DNA of 14,499 nt from Dehalococcoidia bacterium. GTDB lineage: Bacteria > Chloroflexota > Dehalococcoidia > SZUA-161 > SpSt-899. The DNA lies in contig JALPXT010000028.1 in assembly GCA_023271485.1 (NCBI GenBank), forward strand, positions 1-14,499, given 5' to 3'. A program made the position numbers and the translations under genes. The notes under the pieces were generated by a model. The model ran no database searches. It saw only the letters and a list, made by a program, of their open reading frames with translations, and was not told where the DNA came from. Below are positions 12,739 through 14,499 of this stretch, piece after piece; within the stretch, counting starts at the first letter, position 1; each line of letters begins with the position of its first letter.

Positions 12739-14499
12739 ATGGGCAGTATTGTGAAAGAACTCGAAGGGCTGCACAAGGAAGTGGAGGTTGCTAGAGGTCT
12801 GATAAATCAGCACCATATAGGCGCCAACCTGGATGAGGCAAGGAGCCTCCTCAAGGAAGCGGCGGAATTGGTGAAGAAGAAGGAGCTCGCAAGAGCGCTG
12901 AAGCTGACCAAGAAGGCCCAACTGGCCGCTAGGCCCACTACCGAATATCTTCTGGATAGAGCGAAAAAGATAGCCGACGATGGCAGCGAGGCATACCAGA
13001 GAGAAGATTACTCAGAGGCCATAAAGCTCTGGGAAAGGGCTCTCGAAGAATACACCCGTGTGGTGCAGTTGGCGAGCGAAAGGAACGAGGCAGAGATAGT
13101 TGAGGCTCTTAAACCCTCTATGGAAAGCATCGAGAAAGATATAAAGACTGCTGCGGTAAACAGAGCCCGGAAAGAGATGGCTGCACTCGTTGATGAGGCA
13201 AACAAGACCGTGAACGAGGCGAAAAGAATGTTTGAGGCAGGAGATTTCGATGCTGCCAGAGAAGGATTCCGGTCAGCGAGAGAGACGTATGCAAAAGGCG
13301 CTGGGGTTGCAGGCAAATTCGGGTTTGAGGACGAGCCAACGATCAATCGAGCAGTAGCAAACATGGAGGTTAGCATCGAGGCATGCCTCCTGCACAAGGG
13401 AGATAAGTTAATCGAGCAGGCCAATAAGGAAAAAGGCAAGGAAAAGGAGAATGCCTTCTCAGAAGTGATAAAGTACCTGGAATCGTTCTCCTCGGATAAC
13501 GCAACCTACGACCAATTGAAAACAACGGCATACAGAGGCTTGGTGGAGGGAAAGATTGAAATCGGGAACGGGCTAATCGAGGATGCCGAGAAGCGGTTCA
13601 ACAAGGGAGAATACCTCAAAGCAAGAGACCAATACAGGAATGCTCAGACACACTTCGAAGGCATTCGTGAGCTTGCTGCCGAACACGGTCTGGAAGAGGA
13701 AAAGACAAGGATCGAAAAGTCAACTGATGCCTGCACAGCAAATATAAGGTTGTGCACCGATACTCTGGTCCGCGCAAGGAGCGCTGTCGCAAAAGACGAC
13801 GAGGTACGAAAGCCAATAAAGGTTGAGGATATAACATTGGAACCCGCAGTTGGACCTGGTATAAGAAAAGGCCAACCGATGTTCGCCTTTCCGGAGGAGC
13901 TCCATGAATACTATCATCAACCTGAATACGTCGGCGAGGGTGGAAGTTCCTGGGTGTACAGGGCACAGCGGAAGAAGGACGGTGCCATGGTGGCCATAAA
14001 GATCGCCAGGTACCATGACAAAAAGACCGCCAAGAGCTTTATAGACGAAATACAAATCTGGAAGGAACTCGATCACAAGAACATAGCCACGATATACGAC
14101 TATAGCTCTTATCCTAGGCCATATATCGAGATGGAGCTTCTGGCGGGCTCGATAGAGGATTTGATACCGCTTGATCCGAGAAAAGCGGGTCATCTGATCT
14201 TCAAGATAGCAGATGGCTTAAGATATGCTCATGGAAGACCAACTCCTGTATTTCACCTCGACCTGAAGCCTGGCAATATCATGCTTGATGGTAATAAGGA
14301 GCCGAAAATCGTGGATTGGGGGCTGGCAAAGATGATACGGGCTTCAAAGCAATCAGTTGGTCAAGCCAGGGGATACACTATGCTCTATGCTACGCCGGAG
14401 CATATAACCGAAGGCAAGGTAGATGGGAGAACAGATATATTTCAGCTCGGTCAGATATTCTATGAGCTGGTAACCGGCAAGCCTCCCTTTGAAGCCGCC
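12739..14499 (+). CDS. Helical-repeat Ser/Thr protein kinase, 3' partial
   Basis: 587 codons are visible and the frame is still open at the window edge. AGGAGG (12725-12730) lies 8 bases before the ATG. Residues 1 to about 385 are charged amphipathic helices with TPR-like hairpins (EAYQREDYSEAIKLWERALE near 92-111; FEAGDFDAAREGFRSARETY; FNKGEYLKARDQYRNAQTHF). The kinase domain starts near 395: glycine loop GEGGSSWV (399-406), VAIK lysine K421, alphaC Glu E437, catalytic loop HLDLKPGN (506-513; D508, K510, N513), DWG (526-528), TPEH (552-555) and DIFQLG (566-571). All catalytic residues are present, but HRD reads HLD, DFG reads DWG and APE reads TPE. There is no membrane helix in the visible part. 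As the partner of the upstream propeller protein it may carry an outside signal into phosphorylation of unknown targets. Confidence 0.92.
   Translation, partial: MGSIVKELEGLHKEVEVARGLINQHHIGANLDEARSLLKEAAELVKKKELARALKLTKKAQLAARPTTEYLLDRAKKIADDGSEAYQREDYSEAIKLWERALEEYTRVVQLASERNEAEIVEALKPSMESIEKDIKTAAVNRARKEMAALVDEANKTVNEAKRMFEAGDFDAAREGFRSARETYAKGAGVAGKFGFEDEPTINRAVANMEVSIEACLLHKGDKLIEQANKEKGKEKENAFSEVIKYLESFSSDNATYDQLKTTAYRGLVEGKIEIGNGLIEDAEKRFNKGEYLKARDQYRNAQTHFEGIRELAAEHGLEEEKTRIEKSTDACTANIRLCTDTLVRARSAVAKDDEVRKPIKVEDITLEPAVGPGIRKGQPMFAFPEELHEYYHQPEYVGEGGSSWVYRAQRKKDGAMVAIKIARYHDKKTAKSFIDEIQIWKELDHKNIATIYDYSSYPRPYIEMELLAGSIEDLIPLDPRKAGHLIFKIADGLRYAHGRPTPVFHLDLKPGNIMLDGNKEPKIVDWGLAKMIRASKQSVGQARGYTMLYATPEHITEGKVDGRTDIFQLGQIFYELVTGKPPFEAA

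Overview
The window is bacterial chromosomal DNA of moderate GC content. It carries Mfd, sigma70-type promoters, bacterial tRNAs and Shine-Dalgarno (SD)-led genes. The gene set, with nfeD-slipin, HicBA, DUF433/DUF5615 and intergenic arrays of short 'gttcacggttc' words, would fit an uncultured Chloroflexota (Dehalococcoidia-like) or similar anaerobe. That placement is a weak inference; no marker here settles it.

Left part (1-8339) is mostly housekeeping. A minus-strand operon encodes an NfeD membrane serine protease and a slipin (SPFH) protein. A compact divergent promoter region separates it from ilvE (branched-chain aminotransferase, plus strand). ilvE converges on mfd (minus strand), and the last codons of mfd lie in a GC-rich GCAGCCGGC word repeat. 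Upstream of mfd are a terminator-like hairpin and tRNA-Pro(GGG) on the minus strand. A near-consensus promoter on the plus strand then drives a CAT-anticodon tRNA and probably a radical SAM protein with extra C-terminal cysteines.

Middle part (8340-11284) is accessory. It is a gene-poor kilobase with a decayed serine-recombinase fragment, followed by a toxin-antitoxin cluster: hicBA, a lone DUF104 antitoxin with no visible toxin, and a DUF433-DUF5615 pair. Short repeat elements with imperfect terminal inverted repeats (consensus close to GTAACTACTCAGGTT) sit between these genes, and parts of the same family lie at the left edge of the window.

Right part (11285-14499) is the most interesting. 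A secreted or membrane-anchored protein with six exact-length 52-residue propeller-like repeats, an EF-hand-like loop, one transmembrane helix and a short basic tail is followed 5 bases later by a protein with about 390 residues of helical repeats and a Ser/Thr-kinase domain (HLD and DWG in place of HRD and DFG). The two look like a co-expressed outside sensor and inside kinase. The kinase gene runs off the right edge, so its end and further partners are unseen.
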